Notes under the pieces: model-generated
Database searches by the model: none
What the model was told of the DNA's origin: nothing
The model's input: only the letters and a program-made list of their open reading frames with translations
Source of the DNA: Muraenolepis orangiensis
Lineage: Eukaryota > Chordata > Actinopteri > Gadiformes > Muraenolepididae
NCBI GenBank assembly: GCA_027704905.1
Contig: CM051005.1
Span: 24,274,203-24,338,202, forward strand
Reading direction: 5' to 3'
Length of the DNA stretch: 64,000 nt
Made by a program: the position numbers and the translations under genes
Shown: piece after piece, positions 1 to 11,604 of the stretch
How positions within the stretch are numbered: the first letter of the stretch is position 1
Layout: each line of letters begins with the position of its first letter

Positions 1-93
1 CAGTTCTCTAGGGCTGTTGTTCTCTGGTCATGTAGCCCCAGTTCTCTAGGGCTGTTGTTCCAACTGTTGTTCTCTGGTCATGTAGCACCAGTT
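1..93. repeat. 50-bp minisatellite, partial array
   Basis: About two units of a sequence that includes CTCTAGGGCTGTTGTTC and TCTCTGGTCATGTAGC. The first visible unit lacks about 11 bp. The same unit occurs in the opposite orientation at 15365-15592, where the period is 50 bp. The array is cut by the window edge. Confidence 0.8.
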
Positions 94-114
94 TATATGT
101 TTGTGTGCCTTTCT

Positions 115-1370
115 ACTCAAGATTCAAGAGTCAAGATGTTTGAATTGCCATTTGCAACAGGAACAAGGGACTTCTTACTCCCCATTCCCTCCCGCAGTAT
201 GAATTTCCTACAACAATATTATACTGAACTATACAATACTATACTTTACTAAAGAATACTATTGTTTAGACAACATTATATAGTACCTATGATATGCTTT
301 ACTATATACTTTAAACAACACTATATACACTATACTATGTACTATACTATAAACAACACTATACTATAACAATACTCACACAATAGAATAACAATAAAAA
401 TAACAATAAAGTGACTGATGGATGATTAATACGTACATATGTATGAATTGTGCAAAAAATATTTTAAGTGCAGCAGCATCATGAATTTAGTGCAGTACAA
501 TGCAGAACAGTGCAGTTACTGTAATGAGTCCAGAAAGTCCAGAAAAAGTTTGATAGTGTAATGTAATATGTGTGACAATGTTATGATAGTGGCAGCACTC
601 CTAGCAGCTCAGTGAGTGCACTGCCTGTGGATAAAAACTTGTCCTTGATCCTGCTAGTCCTTGTACGGATGCTGCAGAACCGGCAACCAGACCGCAGGGG
701 TGAGATGAGATGGTGCCCAAGGTGGTTGCGGTCCTTTGTGATGGAGATGGCCTTATTCCGACATCTTGTCATAAAGATCTACTCAATGCATGGAAGTGCA
801 CACCCGATGATCTTTTCCGCCGTCCTCGCAACCCTCTGGATGGCTTTCTTGTCCTGTGAAGGGGTGTTGCTGTACCACACAGTGACACACTCATCAGTCA
901 GACAGACTTCTTCAGCATGATCTCGGTGTTGTGGGGGCCAGGTCGTCAGAGATCAGTAGTCCAAGAAAACAAAGGCAAGATTTCCACCGGTGACCTGTCC
1001 AGGCTGATAGTGGAGTGGGTGCCTCGGTGGCTCCTAAAGTCCCTGATGAGCTCCTTAGTCTTGCTGACATTCAGTGCGAGGCTGTTGTCGTTGCCCCATC
1101 ACATTAGCAGGACTACCTCATCTCTGTACTCGCCGCCGTCCCTTAACGGGCCGATGACTCTGGTGTCGTCTGCAAACTTGATAATCCAATTGTTGCTGTG
1201 TGTGGTTGTAAAGTCCTGTGTGTACAGAGAGTAGAGCTTGGGGCTGAGGCAGCAGCATTAGGGTGCTCCGGTGTTGAGGACCAGAGTGGATGAGATGTTG
1301 TTTCCAATCTTTACCACTTGAGGTCTGCCCACTCCGACAGCGCTTTTTTTAATACATTTTTTTATGAAAA
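115..1370 (-). pseudogene. 5'-truncated CR1/L2-clade LINE with broken reverse transcriptase
   Basis: Read on the minus strand, 1265 down to about 600 encodes the C-terminal part of a non-LTR reverse transcriptase. The order is a degraded GAP-x-CLSP segment, the catalytic box FADDT (near 1170), then NSLALN-x-SKTKELI and an RT-thumb-like tail. Several frame changes and stops break it. The 3' UTR runs down to a tail near 120 that contains the motif (minus strand) GGGAATGGGGAGTAAG and a TTGAATC-like end. The same 3' UTR blocks recur at 29190-29822 and 31440-31692. This is a dead, 5'-truncated insertion. Confidence 0.8.
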
Positions 1371-1381
1371 GCCCTACATTC

Positions 1382-1383
<2 letters not shown>

Positions 1384-1466
<83 letters not shown>
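1384..1466. repeat. (CA)n microsatellite
   Basis: About 41 uninterrupted CA dinucleotides lie directly beside the 5' breakpoint of the truncated LINE. Confidence 0.97.
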
Positions 1467-1471
<5 letters not shown>

Positions 1472-3598
1472 TATCTTGAAAGGCACATTTTGTAGTATTT
1501 CCCAGAAATTGTTTTCCAGTAATGACATTCAGTTGGCAAAAAATTAACAAGAAGAATGCCCGCGGTGCTCTGGAACTCTGAAGAGAAGAGAAGGAAAACA
1601 TTGGACTGTCATTTCATAAAGTACTTCTGTTCCATCCCCAGGAGAAAGCCCGGCTTGTGGCCTAGAGGTCCAGTCAGACACATTTTGATTGGTCACAGCG
1701 CATGAGAGAGTTCATAGAGGTCTTATGTCAAACCCCCCTGCTACACACTTAAATTCGAATCCTCTCTCTTTCCCCGTTTCTCCCTCTTTCTACACATGTA
1801 CCACACAACCACGTTTCCATTTGTTTAATGTGAAGTCCGGGCCGGTGCAGTAGGAGACACAAAGCGACTCTCTTAAAAGCGGCAGCAGGATTGTCAGTGT
1901 TTTTTAATGAGCTGTTGTATCGTCACACGGGTCCTTGGGACTGTAGTGGTCCCCTCTGGGGAGAAAAGAGAAAGACTTTGTCCTTTTGGCTTCACAAGAA
2001 ACTTTTTAATGAACAGAAGGAACTTTACATACAGGTACGCTGCAGCTGTCTGCGGCCTCGTGGGCTGCAAGGCAGTCGTGACCACCTGATGTCAGGGGGA
2101 CGACCCGGCTGTGAACTCGGTTAGTCCCCATGCCTTTAATCATTTAAAGCGTTCAATAGTTTTGTGACACTTCACATGCATGTGTCTTGTTACAGTGTAA
2201 TGGCACACGTAAATCCTGTGTCATAAGCAAGGTAACAACAAGTTATAATAAACGTGATAGTAACGTAATAATAACGTAATAATAATGTCATAATTACATG
2301 ATAAAAATTATAAATGATTTATGGGACAGCAATGTAACTTCACAGTGTGGTTCAGGATTAAGCTGATCCTAACCACAATCCCCTAACACATCAAAATGTG
2401 ACTTTGACACTAGAGTTTAGTATTAGGAGGTTCTCCTCTTGACTTTGTTTTTCACCCTACCACTCCTTATCCCAAGCTCACGCATCCCACCAGTAAATCC
2501 ACGTCAGAGGGGTGGGGAGGACAGTCATGCCCCGGGATCCTTTTCCTTCATCTCAGGTTGTTTGTGACACGTCCATGGGCTACGCTCTCTAAAATAAGTA
2601 ATGGGTAAAGAGCCAGAAGTTTGGAAAAGCCAGCGTGCTTTCAGAAATGAACAAAAAAAAGCCCCGGTAGTAAACCACCTCCAAGACTTAGGGCCTCGGA
2701 GTATCGTAAAGACACGTTTTATCTCCGACACTGACTTTATTTGAATGGACTCGGCGGTGAGCAAATAAATACGCAACGTATCGTTAAGGTGTACCAAGCC
2801 ACAGCGACCGCAAAGCAGCCCTTCAGTGGCTTTGAGTCACTACAGATAGAGAGAGGAGGGCCGGAGGTGTTAGGTAGAAGGTAGAAGGAAGGGTTGCTTT
2901 AGGATTAGGGAAGGTATGATTTGAGTTTTTGGATTGATAACATGGAGGTGGGTGGGTGTTCAATTAGTATTGGTGATAAAATGATTGAGAATATAGGCTA
3001 GGGAGAAAGTTATGGTTTTATTTGGAGAGTAGGATAGGATATTAAAACAGGGAGGTTTTGATTGAGAACAGAAGGCTTTTTGTTTTTTCTAATATAAAAA
3101 TGAAAAGTATGGACTAGAATAGAGTTACGCTGATCGGTAAAGTTTTTTCATATTAAGTACAGGCTGTTACAGGTCGTTGCATTGCTTATTACATGTGTTA
3201 TTACACTGTATCAAGGACACTCATGTAAAGTGTTACTGATTTCCGTATATATTGCACATTTGAATTCCGATCTATCCATTCACTGGTCCTAGCCTTGAAT
3301 GCTCTTGAAGAAATCATTCCCTTTTGAAAATGTTATCTAAATCTGTCCATGTTACATAATAATTAATTCATTTACTGATTAAAAACTGTTGCATGAAGAA
3401 TCACTTCACTGCCATAATGTGCCAGGACTTTAAGCCTTTCAGAATATTGCAGAATTTAATCTCTCTTTTAATGAAATAGCTGCAGTCCTCCTGAATCCCG
3501 ACTATATATACATCTCCTGAGATAGCACAAACAAAACACAACACTCATAAATATTCAAGCAGGGGCTGATGAATGAATCTGGCTTTGTTTACAAAGGA
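1467..3598. other. no recognised gene or repeat
   Basis: Only short, unsupported open frames are present. Around 1650-1760 there is a weak tRNA-SINE-like look (a GTGGCCTAGAGG box and later TTCGAATCC), too degraded to call. AT-rich stretches at 2230-2330 look like ordinary intergenic or intronic DNA. Confidence 0.5.
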
Positions 3599-3600
3599 AT

Positions 3601-3728
3601 ACACACACACACACACACACACACACGCACGCACACACACACGCACACACACACACACATGCAAGCACACACACATATCCACACACACACACGCACGCAT
3701 GCACACACACACACACACACACACACAC
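3601..3728. repeat. interrupted (CA)n microsatellite
   Basis: CA repeats with CG, AT and GCA interruptions over 128 bp. Open frames of poly-CV or poly-TH on both strands here are artefacts. Confidence 0.95.
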
Positions 3729-5055
3729 GCAAAGTGTAAAGGGATGCTTCCAGTGCCTTATTCCGATCAATAACAGAGGAGGCAGACTATTCTGGGATGG
3801 TGGCTTGGTGCGTTTTTGTTTGATTATACCACAGAGACATGAGCAGACTCACAGTGAAGTTGTAATACAAACCCTTACTCAGACACCTTTTAAGTAGTCA
3901 GAAGGTAGTAAAATGCAGAGTATTTTGATGTATATGAAGCGAAACGCTCCAAAATATCGCCCAAAGATACCCAAACGGTCAGCTAAGCTATAGGTGATAA
4001 AAAGAAAGCCAGCAGGAGAACAATGAGGGCTCACACATGTACATGGAAGTGATACACAAGCTATCCTCTCTCAGTGTCTCTGTAGAGCGTCAGTACACCT
4101 GGGGTCGGCTCTCATGGTTTTCTTCCTTCAAGTGCCAATGAACCCAAAAGGTTTTGTTTTACAGTTTTTACCCATTGGTTAAACACACTAACAGTGAATG
4201 CTAAGACCAAACCTTAACCCGTTGCCACCAACCAACACCTTTTCTGCTTTGCACTCTGTTTGCAATTCTGTAACACACATGATTTCTTATATATGAGACA
4301 CTGTCTTTCAATCATTGGGAAAACCCTTCTGTTCAATAACATTTAGTCGAACTAAAGAAAGCCAGTAAGATGTTGAAATGAGGGTTTGTCCACAAAGTGT
4401 GTCAATAAAAATGAAATAAAAATTAAAATAAATGATTAATAACAAAGCCATTTTCAGCAGCACCATTATGTAATGGCGAGTTGGTAAGGGGATATGAATG
4501 AGACAATGCTTGAACTGCCCAACACTACTGTGCACCATGGTTCATTATTATATCAGGGCATTATAACGACCAAACGAATCTCACCTATTAAAGCTATCAT
4601 GATCATCTTTTAAAATTCAACGATTTGTTTTTGCTCAAATAAATCCAACACTCCCAGCTGTAGATGTGTTGGTTGTTTTTATAGATAAAAGTAAGTTTTA
4701 TATGTAAAAGTAAGGGAGAAAGGAAGGTTCCTCACTATAAATTGTGGGAGAGTGTTATTGGGTAATTTTAGCAGACAAGCCAAACATAATTGAAACCGAT
4801 TGTGATCTGAGGGGGAAGAAGCATTGTTTTGATGAAAAAGAGCTATTTAGCTATTTAAATTTCTGGTAGAACTAGAAGTTCTACTAAATAATCCTAACGG
4901 AATTGAGATAGAGTACGATTTGAGGGAGAAGCGTTATTTGTGTTAATTATATTTACCTACATTTAATTTAAATATGACATACTATCATACAGATAATCAA
5001 GTCAAATGTCCAATCGTCACAGTCAGCCATGCTATCTGTTTACGTTACGACTGGG
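3729..5055. other. no recognised feature
   Basis: AT-rich single-copy-looking DNA. I see no convincing exon, RNA gene or transposon end. Confidence 0.5.
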
Positions 5056-5349
5056 TTATGGTGCCCTCACACCATAGCGTATGCTGAAACCTATGAGTTA
5101 CGTGTAAAAAATATTTGTATACGCACCAAACGCAACCAAAATCAACAATTTTGTCAATTTGTAAACTATTCGACCGATGGGTTGCGTGTGGGTTGCGTGT
5201 GGGTTGCGTGTGAGTTGCGTGTGGGTTGCGTGCAGAACTTACGAGTTGCGTTTGAGTTGCGTTCAAAACGTACAAGTTGCGTTTGACCTGTGTGCTAGTT
5301 GCGTGCTAGTTGCGTGGTATTTGCGAATATCGGTCACGTGATAAAAACC

Positions 5350-5357
5350 TATAAAAG
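5350..5357 (+). promoter_or_regulatory. TATA box inside MITE copy A
   Basis: TATAAAAG lies 56 bp before an ATG. It is identical in copy B (7232-7239). The spacing would put a transcription start near 5380. Function is inferred only. Confidence 0.45.
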
Positions 5358-5405
5358 CGGAGCCGATTCAGTGTTTCCTTCTGATTTGGTCATCGAAGAG
5401 TCAAC

Positions 5406-5486
5406 ATGGGGAAAGCTACCAAGAAATCAGATAAAAGTGACCCCAAAACCTGGCCAGATACCTCAAATTTGGACCTGCGTTCATAA
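5406..5486 (+). CDS. conserved 26-codon micro-ORF in MITE copy A
   Basis: The frame starts MGKATKKSDK, is lysine/serine rich, contains a DPKTWPD segment and ends in TAA. The identical frame occurs in copy B at 7288-7368. It sits just behind a TATA box, so it may be the relic of the first coding segment of the parent autonomous element or of a captured host exon. I do not recognise the protein and translation is unproven. Confidence 0.35.
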   Translation: MGKATKKSDKSDPKTWPDTSNLDLRS

Positions 5487-5759
5487 CTTATGAGTTGCGT
5501 ACCTGTTGCGATCGTGTTGTGTGCGTAGCGTACCTGTTGCGTCCCTGTTGCGTATCAATTGATTGCAGGAATTCGCAGAGAATTAATGAACATTGAACAA
5601 AATTTCCGAACTTTCTCTGCGCGTGTCTGCGATCACCTGCGTGCTTGTTCCGTACTTCAAACCTATAAAACCTATTAGTTGCGTTCGGAACTTATGACCA
5701 CTATTTTTTATTCGCAACCATACGCAACTGGTGATCGCTATGGTGTGAGGTCACCATTA

Positions 5760-6914
5760 CGACTTTTTGAGTTCGTAATTGGTTCACAGAGCCTTACAGA
5801 CCCGCCCTTAGGGAGGATCGTACTCCCTTACTGCCACAGTGTACACACTCATGTTAAAAACCAGGACTCACCGGCCACTCGGGTCCGGCAGTTTTATAAT
5901 GGACTTCAATGGGGATCTTGGGGAGGACGGTCCTCAGTACAGTAATTTTCAATTGTGGTAGGGGGTGCTGTTGGTATTTTGACATGGGGACATGATTGCG
6001 TTTGATTCAAAGATGAATATGTTGAATGTGTGTGTATTTATTTTTCTCTTCCAAGTTCATTTTTCAATTTTTTGTTGCATCCTCTGGTGTAGAAACCCAT
6101 TATGTATTTTTAATATGTCATCTGATTTGGATTGTCAGTGGCCTTCAGAACACATCACACCATGCAATGGAAGTGCTGGATATATTTATCTTTGTCGAGA
6201 ACACAACCAAATACATTTACAAGACTTGGAAAGCCTTGTCTTGTTAATGTGAGTTTTGTTTTTTGCTTTTGGTGACAACATGTGACATGTACCATGACAC
6301 ACACACACCCAATGCATCAAGGTCCATAACAAAATAGTGCCAATTGTCGCACATTGTAGTTATTTGTAGTGAAGGTTTGGGGAAGACAGCGAAGACGACA
6401 CCCTCTCAAAAGGTCTGCAGAAGGTCCCAAAAAGGCCCCCGCAATCCAAACCAAGCTAGGCCAGATAGAAGCACTTTGCTGAAAGCAATCAGTCATGATA
6501 GCACCAATGTGAAATATAATTGTTGTATGTCTGTGTATATGTAGCCCTATATTAAGTAGGCCTATACCAAATATATTAAAAGCCTCGAAACAAATATGTC
6601 TATTCAATTGTACAATGTATAGGCCTAACACTAAATACAATAACTGCGTTCTTGTGTCTGAGACGCCATGCATGTGGCACAGATTAGTGTGAACAGGTTC
6701 ACAGACACAAGAAGGCAGAGATGTATAGAAGAATATGCATTGTATTATTTTGTATAATAAAATACCACAACTGGACCGTTGCAAAAACTGTCACTGTCTG
6801 TGAAAAACAAAAAAATCTGTGAACAATAGTCTCCTAATATGCATGAAAACATACCCTCAAAGGGTGACACTTTAAAATAGCGTCTATTACTGATCAGCTG
6901 TTAGATACTCAGTC
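5760..6914. other. spacer between the two MITE copies, no recognised gene
   Basis: A 1.15-kb single-copy-looking segment. The longest open frame (minus strand, 6317-6784, 155 codons) has no recognisable domain and an irregular composition, so I do not call it. Confidence 0.5.
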
Positions 6915-7231
6915 TTATGGTGCCCTCACACCATAGTGTATGCTGAAACCTATGAGTCGCGTGTTAAAAAAATTTTTATACGCACCAAACGCAACTGAAA
7001 TCATCAATTTTGTCAATTTCGACCTTTGGTTTGCGTGTGAGTTGCGTGTGGGTTGCGTGTGAGTTGCGTGTGGGTTGCGCGTGGGTTGCGTGTGTGTTGC
7101 GTGTGAGTTGCGTGCAGAACTTACGAGTTGCGTTTGAGTTGGGTTCAAAACTTACAAGTTGCGTTTGACCTGCGTGCTAGTTGCGTGCTAGTTGCGTGGT
7201 ATTTGCGAATATCGGTCACATGATAAAAACC

Positions 7232-7239
7232 TATAAAAG
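7232..7239 (+). promoter_or_regulatory. TATA box inside MITE copy B
   Basis: TATAAAAG at the same distance from the micro-ORF ATG as in copy A. Confidence 0.45.
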
Positions 7240-7287
7240 CGGAGCCGATTCAGTGTTTCCTTCTGATTTGGTCATCGAAGAGTCAAC

Positions 7288-7368
7288 ATGGGGAAAGCTA
7301 CCAAGAAATCAGATAAAAGTGACCCCAAAACCTGGCCAGATACCTCAAATTTGGACCTGCGTTCATAA
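7288..7368 (+). CDS. conserved 26-codon micro-ORF in MITE copy B
   Basis: Same frame and same stop as the copy A micro-ORF at 5406-5486, with no difference seen over the 26 codons. Coding function is unproven. Confidence 0.35.
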   Translation: MGKATKKSDKSDPKTWPDTSNLDLRS

Positions 7369-7382
7369 CTTATGAGTTGCGT

Positions 7383-7610
7383 ACCTGTTGCGATCGTGTT
7401 GTGTGCGTAGCGTACCTGTTGCGATCGTGTTGCGTGCGTGGCGTACCTGTTGCGATCGTGTTGTGTGCGTAGCGTACCTGTTGCGATCATGTTGCGTGCG
7501 TAGCGTACCTGTTGCGATCGTGTTGTGTGCGTAGCGTACCTGTTGCGATCGTGTTGCGTGCGTAGCGTACCTGTTGCGATCGTGTTGTGTGCGTTGCGTA
7601 CCTGTTGCGT
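7383..7610 (+). repeat. 31-bp tandem repeat inside MITE copy B
   Basis: Roughly seven units built on CGTACCTGTTGCGATCGTG followed by TTGYGTGCGTAG, period 31 bp. Copy A has only one full unit plus a partial, so the array expanded after the two copies separated, or contracted in copy A. Confidence 0.85.
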
Positions 7611-7837
7611 CCCGGTTGCGTATAAATTGATCGCAGGCATTCGCAGAGAATTATTGAACATGTTCAAAATTTATGAACTTACTCTACGTGTGTCTGCAAT
7701 CACCTGCGTGCTTGTTGCGTACTTCAAAGCTATAAAACCTATTAGTTGCGTGTGAGTTGTGTTCGGAACTTATGACCACTATTTTTTATTCGCAACCATA
7801 CGCAACTGGTGATTGCTATGGTGTGAGGGCACCATTA

Positions 7838-9100
7838 GTCTCATTCTCAGTGTTCCGATACGCTTGGTTCCTTCTGTGGGTTGAGTCCAATCCGTGATCC
7901 GTTCCACTCCTCGGCCACAATTACCACTGTATTACTGTCACTGCATGTACTGTATTATACTGCTTATCCCGCGCAGCTGGTCCCGCACCAATAACAGATC
8001 AAAACAGTGAAAGGTGGGGTGGTATCCAGAGAGGTGGTGTGTCCAGTCATGTTCCCAATTACATATCCGAAATCCACACATCCACAGTCCATGCAAAGTT
8101 CAAAACCACTTCCATAAGAAATCACAATAAAAATAAAGAAAGTAAAAGAAGATAATGAAACACATCAATACATCCTCGAAATGAGGATTCATTTGCAAAA
8201 ATGGAAATTAACAACAACACAAAAAACCCAATATCAACTCAGTGAAATGTGAACAAGCACAGAGTAGACAGTTCTCAACGGCTTTAATTTGTTATGAGGT
8301 GTTTTGTTCCTATAACTGTATCTGCCTATAGGAAGGTTAACCTGAATTCATCATCGTGGATATAATGGTGTGTACATGGATATAATGGATATAATGGTGT
8401 AATGGATATAATGGTGTGCTAATAAATGAAAAGTCTCTTAAACGAATAAATAACATTTTACAATACAATGAGTGTGTGTGTTGTTGTGACACACATCGCC
8501 ATCGATTGCTTGATTTGTTATTATTATTTGTTTGTTATATTAATTATCATAGCAGTGCTTTATAATACCAGTATATTCCCGGTGTCTCACATTTGACAAT
8601 ATATCGTTGTTATTCGTTCTTTCATATAATTATGTAATTAAAAGGTTATTGTCATTGGTGCCATTCTTATAACCATGTATGTCATATGCACACTACCGTA
8701 TCTCCTTCTAAACAATGTTGGCCTTTCCATATGTAACTCCTCAAATGAAAAACAATGCAGCCGTCAAGTCTATTGTATTTGTATAGCCCTTACTCACAGT
8801 TGCAGTCTCAAAGGGCTTCACATGCCACATGTTTATGACAACCACTTACCCTAGCCCCCTCCCCCCCCCCCCCCCTCTAAGAAAAAACTCATTGACTGAG
8901 GAAGAAATCTTGAGAAGGAACACAGAGTGAGAACTGAGTAAAAGGACTTTAGGTTTACTGTGGCCCCACTACCTAAGGTAGATCATTGAAAATGTGCACA
9001 CTTTATGAAATAATTCAATAAACAAATTAATCCTGAGCTTAATCCTGACCTTTGATCCTTATTTGGAAGTGAAGGTGTTTTGCCTTTACAGAATAATAAG
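7838..9100. other. no recognised gene; short poly-C tract
   Basis: AT-rich DNA. A poly-C run lies near 8861-8875. The repeated phrase 'gatataatggtgt' near 8360-8410 is a small local duplication. No exon-like signals were noticed. Confidence 0.5.
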
Positions 9101-9103
9101 GCC

Positions 9104-9380
9104 TTGTGGTGGTGGTGGTGGTGGTCATGGTGGTGGTGGTGGTGGTGGTGGTGGTGGTAGTGGTGGTGGTGGTGGTGGTGGTAGTGGTGGTGGTGGTGGT
9201 AGTGGTGGTCATGGTGGTCGTGGTAGTGGTGGTCATGGTGGTGGTGGTGGTGGTGGTGGTGGTGGTGGTGGTGGTGGTGGTCATGGTGGTCGTGGTGGTC
9301 GTGGTGGTCGTGGTGGTCGTGGTGGTCATGGTGGTCGTGGTGGTCGTGGTGGTCGTGGTGATGGTGGGGGAGGGGATGGA
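9104..9380. repeat. (GGT)n with GGTCGT/GGTCAT variants
   Basis: About 280 bp of GGT triplets with interspersed GGTCRT. All three frames are open on both strands (poly-Gly, poly-Val, poly-His/Asp, poly-Thr). This is an artefact of a stop-free triplet repeat, not a gene. Confidence 0.95.
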
Positions 9381-10299
9381 GGTGATGGTGGTGGAGTAGG
9401 GAGATTGGTAGTTTGTTCCATGACAAAGAGAGCTTGTGTGACAGGAGACTCTGCTGGGTGTGCTCTGAGTTCTCTGAAAGCACACAGAGGAGGCAGAATA
9501 CACATTGAGTCAAATATTTCCCCACTGTATTTTCATTATTCCCTGCTATATATAATATTTGGATGGTAAAGGAAAGTTAAGTTACAGCTTTTTACTTTGG
9601 CTTTCCTTGAGCTTTTTCAAGTTACGGCAAACACCGCTCGCAATTTTATATATGAAATGACACAGTAGACCCAGGATATATATTCACATGATAAAGTAGG
9701 TCTTCATTGTTCCAAAAATGTAAAAACAATTTTGATCAAAAATCTAATATTTTCCCTTTGCACGGCAGTATAGTTCTGATCTACATGTATAGTTCTGATC
9801 GTAACGGAAAGTGATTTGATAAATGCAAGATGCAGCATGAGATTAATCTAATTTGTCAGTCCAATGTCTAAGTTAAGCTCCTTCAAGGGCCCACCAACAG
9901 CCCCCGGTAAGGCTACCTTCCACCAGGGCGACGAGGCATCTTCCCCCCCACCTCTTACCTGGAGCATGGGGCCTTGGGCTGCTGCGCTGGCCGGTGGAGT
10001 TGCCGCAGGATCTGGGCTGTTGCGGGCTGGATTCAGGGGTGGCTTGCCGCAAGGTGTTGCTCCTAGCTGTTGCTGCACCATCACCCCTGTCCTCTGCAGG
10101 GCCCCACCAGTGGCTGTCGCTGCCGGCGAGGAAAGTGTTGGTGCTGGGGGGTGGCTGTGCCTTGTCCTGGTGGACGAGGTCTCTGTTCAGGTGCCAATGA
10201 AGCAGTTGATGCTGCCACCTGCTATTAAAATGGCTACTTGAGGACCCTCCAGAAGACAAGGACACAGGTTTATTGCAAGAGTTTGAATCATTGTAATTT
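9381..10299. other. unassigned DNA with a GC-rich block
   Basis: The block 9880-10230 is GC-rich and open in several frames. The longest frame (minus, 9873-10454, 193 codons) has no recognisable domain and runs into a dispersed repeat. It may be a retroelement fragment or CpG-rich DNA. I do not call a gene. Confidence 0.4.
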
Positions 10300-10445
10300 G
10301 AGCAGATGGTACATGCTAGAGCTCTCCTCCAGTGTGTGTGTGTGGTGGCTGTTTTAACCGGTGGGCCTTGATTAACAACGACCCACAGGTGTGCAGACTG
10401 TAACTCAGGCCAGGTGAGGCTGCTTAAACCAGCCACCAACCACAC
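10300..10445 (+). repeat. single-unit relative of the 45-bp minisatellite
   Basis: The stretch with GTTTTAACCGGTG, CCTTGATTAACAACGACC, CAGGTGTGCAG and GGCCAGGTGAGGCTGCTT aligns with 35700-35860, which borders the 45-bp array. Here there is one unit and no array, so it looks like the unexpanded state of a dispersed repeat. Confidence 0.65.
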
Positions 10446-10665
10446 ACTGCACAAATGTATTATACATGATGTTATTATATATAAGTATATGTATGTATTA
10501 TATGCATTCTATTATATTTGTATAGCTTGTTAGGAAGGAAATGTACTTGATGGAAATGTACTTGATGTAATGTAATGTTATGTCCTCTCTGCTCCCTCCC
10601 TCCCTACGTTTATCCGCCATTGAGAAGTGCTGAGTTTCATGCACAGGCAAGATGGATTCTCTGAA

Positions 10666-10723
10666 CCAATCAGGGGAGAGATGTCCTGATTGGTCAGAAA
10701 TGAGCAGGGAGCTGTCTTAAATA
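10666..10723 (+). promoter_or_regulatory. CCAAT / inverted CCAAT / TATA-like cluster
   Basis: CCAAT at 10666, ATTGG at 10689-10693 and TTAAATA at 10717-10723, arranged like a compact vertebrate promoter. No gene follows; instead a LINE-like 3' tail comes downstream. It may be a repeat-borne promoter or chance. Confidence 0.25.
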
Positions 10724-10849
10724 CGGAGGCAACTAGAAACACATTTTCTCACAGTGCATTTCACTGACTAACAGCTGACGGGCGGCTAGGCCATATCTAA
10801 TACATTTCATTCTGATAATGGCTCCTAAATCTTAACAACAGCACCTTTC

Positions 10850-11145
10850 ATTACAACCGTTCGTTGTATATTGTATATACCTACGTATTACTGTAATAAT
10901 ACTGTAAATTGTGCAATTCATCTGTCAATACATTTAGATTTCATTTAGATTTCATTTAGTTATATTTAGTTTATACCAGTTTAGTTTAGTTTGTTGTTAT
11001 TTAGTTTTTAGGTATTAGTATATTTTGTGTGCATTTATTCCCCCTGTTTCAACTGTTACACCTTAATTTCCCTATAAAGTCAATATATAAGTCATCTTGA
11101 ATCTTGAATCTTGAATCTTGAATCTTGAATCTTGAATCTTTAACA
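10850..11145 (+). repeat. LINE-like 3' end with (TTGAATC)n tail
   Basis: An AT-rich 3'-UTR-like stretch ends in six TTGAATC/CTTGAAT heptamers at 11098-11140. Short 3' tail repeats of this sort are usual for CR1/L2 LINEs in fish. Confidence 0.6.
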
Positions 11146-11600
11146 CAGCATTGTATATTGGACAAATGTGTAACAAACATCCTTTATTCAACAATATCAT
11201 CAAGATTCAAGTTTAAAGATTCAAGATGATTTGCATTTTATTCAAGTGAGTTTGCAGAACCCCATTTGTGTGTGTGATGAGTGCTCTATTACTGTAGTGC
11301 GTGATTTAGACACTTGGCCCAGGGAAATCTAAAAGCCTTACACAAACAAAAACACGTCTGAAGTGATGTAACAAATTGAGTTTGACACTGGAGGAAAAAG
11401 TGGTAAAAAAAAATGAATCAAAAAAGAGTAAACTCCACCACCACGTTCTGTCAGAGGAATCGACTGGTTTGGATCCCTTTGTTTATCTCTGTCTACTAAA
11501 TTGTCTTTTAAATGTCCTGTTTTTTAAATATCCATCACCAGCTCTCCCTCTTGTTCCCTGCCTTCTATGAAGTTAGGGACTAGAGTTCACTCAGCTCTCT
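11146..11600. other. no recognised feature
   Basis: Contains a small inverted copy of the heptamer phrase (AAGATTCAAG near 11200-11230). Nothing else was identified. Confidence 0.4.
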
Positions 11601-11604
11601 TCAT

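Larger units (their letters stand above)
5059..5756 (+). mobile_element. Harbinger-like MITE, copy A
   Basis: Terminal inverted repeats are TGGTGCCCTCACACCATAG on the left and its near-perfect complement on the right (one mismatch), flanked by the 3-bp duplication TTA at 5056-5058 and 5757-5759. A TTA (TWA) duplication is characteristic of PIF/Harbinger transposons. The interior is packed with the heptamer GTTGCGT in direct orientation and ACGCAAC near both ends, which could be transposase-binding subterminal repeats. No transposase is present, so the element is non-autonomous (698 bp). A second copy lies at 6918-7834. Confidence 0.85.
6918..7834 (+). mobile_element. Harbinger-like MITE, copy B
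   Basis: Same terminal inverted repeats as copy A, here with the right end GAGGGCACCA intact, and TTA duplications at 6915-6917 and 7835-7837. It has the same orientation as copy A. At 917 bp it is longer because an internal block near 7383-7610 is amplified. The GTTGCGT heptamer is again spread through the element. Confidence 0.87.

Noticed and set aside
1650..1770. possible tRNA-derived SINE
   Set aside because: Only loose A/B-box resemblance and no body or tail match to the two clear SINEs in the window.
6317..6784. 155-codon minus frame between the two MITEs
   Set aside because: No domain, signal or repeat explanation, and AT-rich composition. The length is within chance expectation for 64 kb in six frames.
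9039..9569. glycine-rich, valine-rich and His-rich frames over the GGT array
   Set aside because: A triplet repeat opens all frames; composition is fully explained by GGT/GGTCRT.
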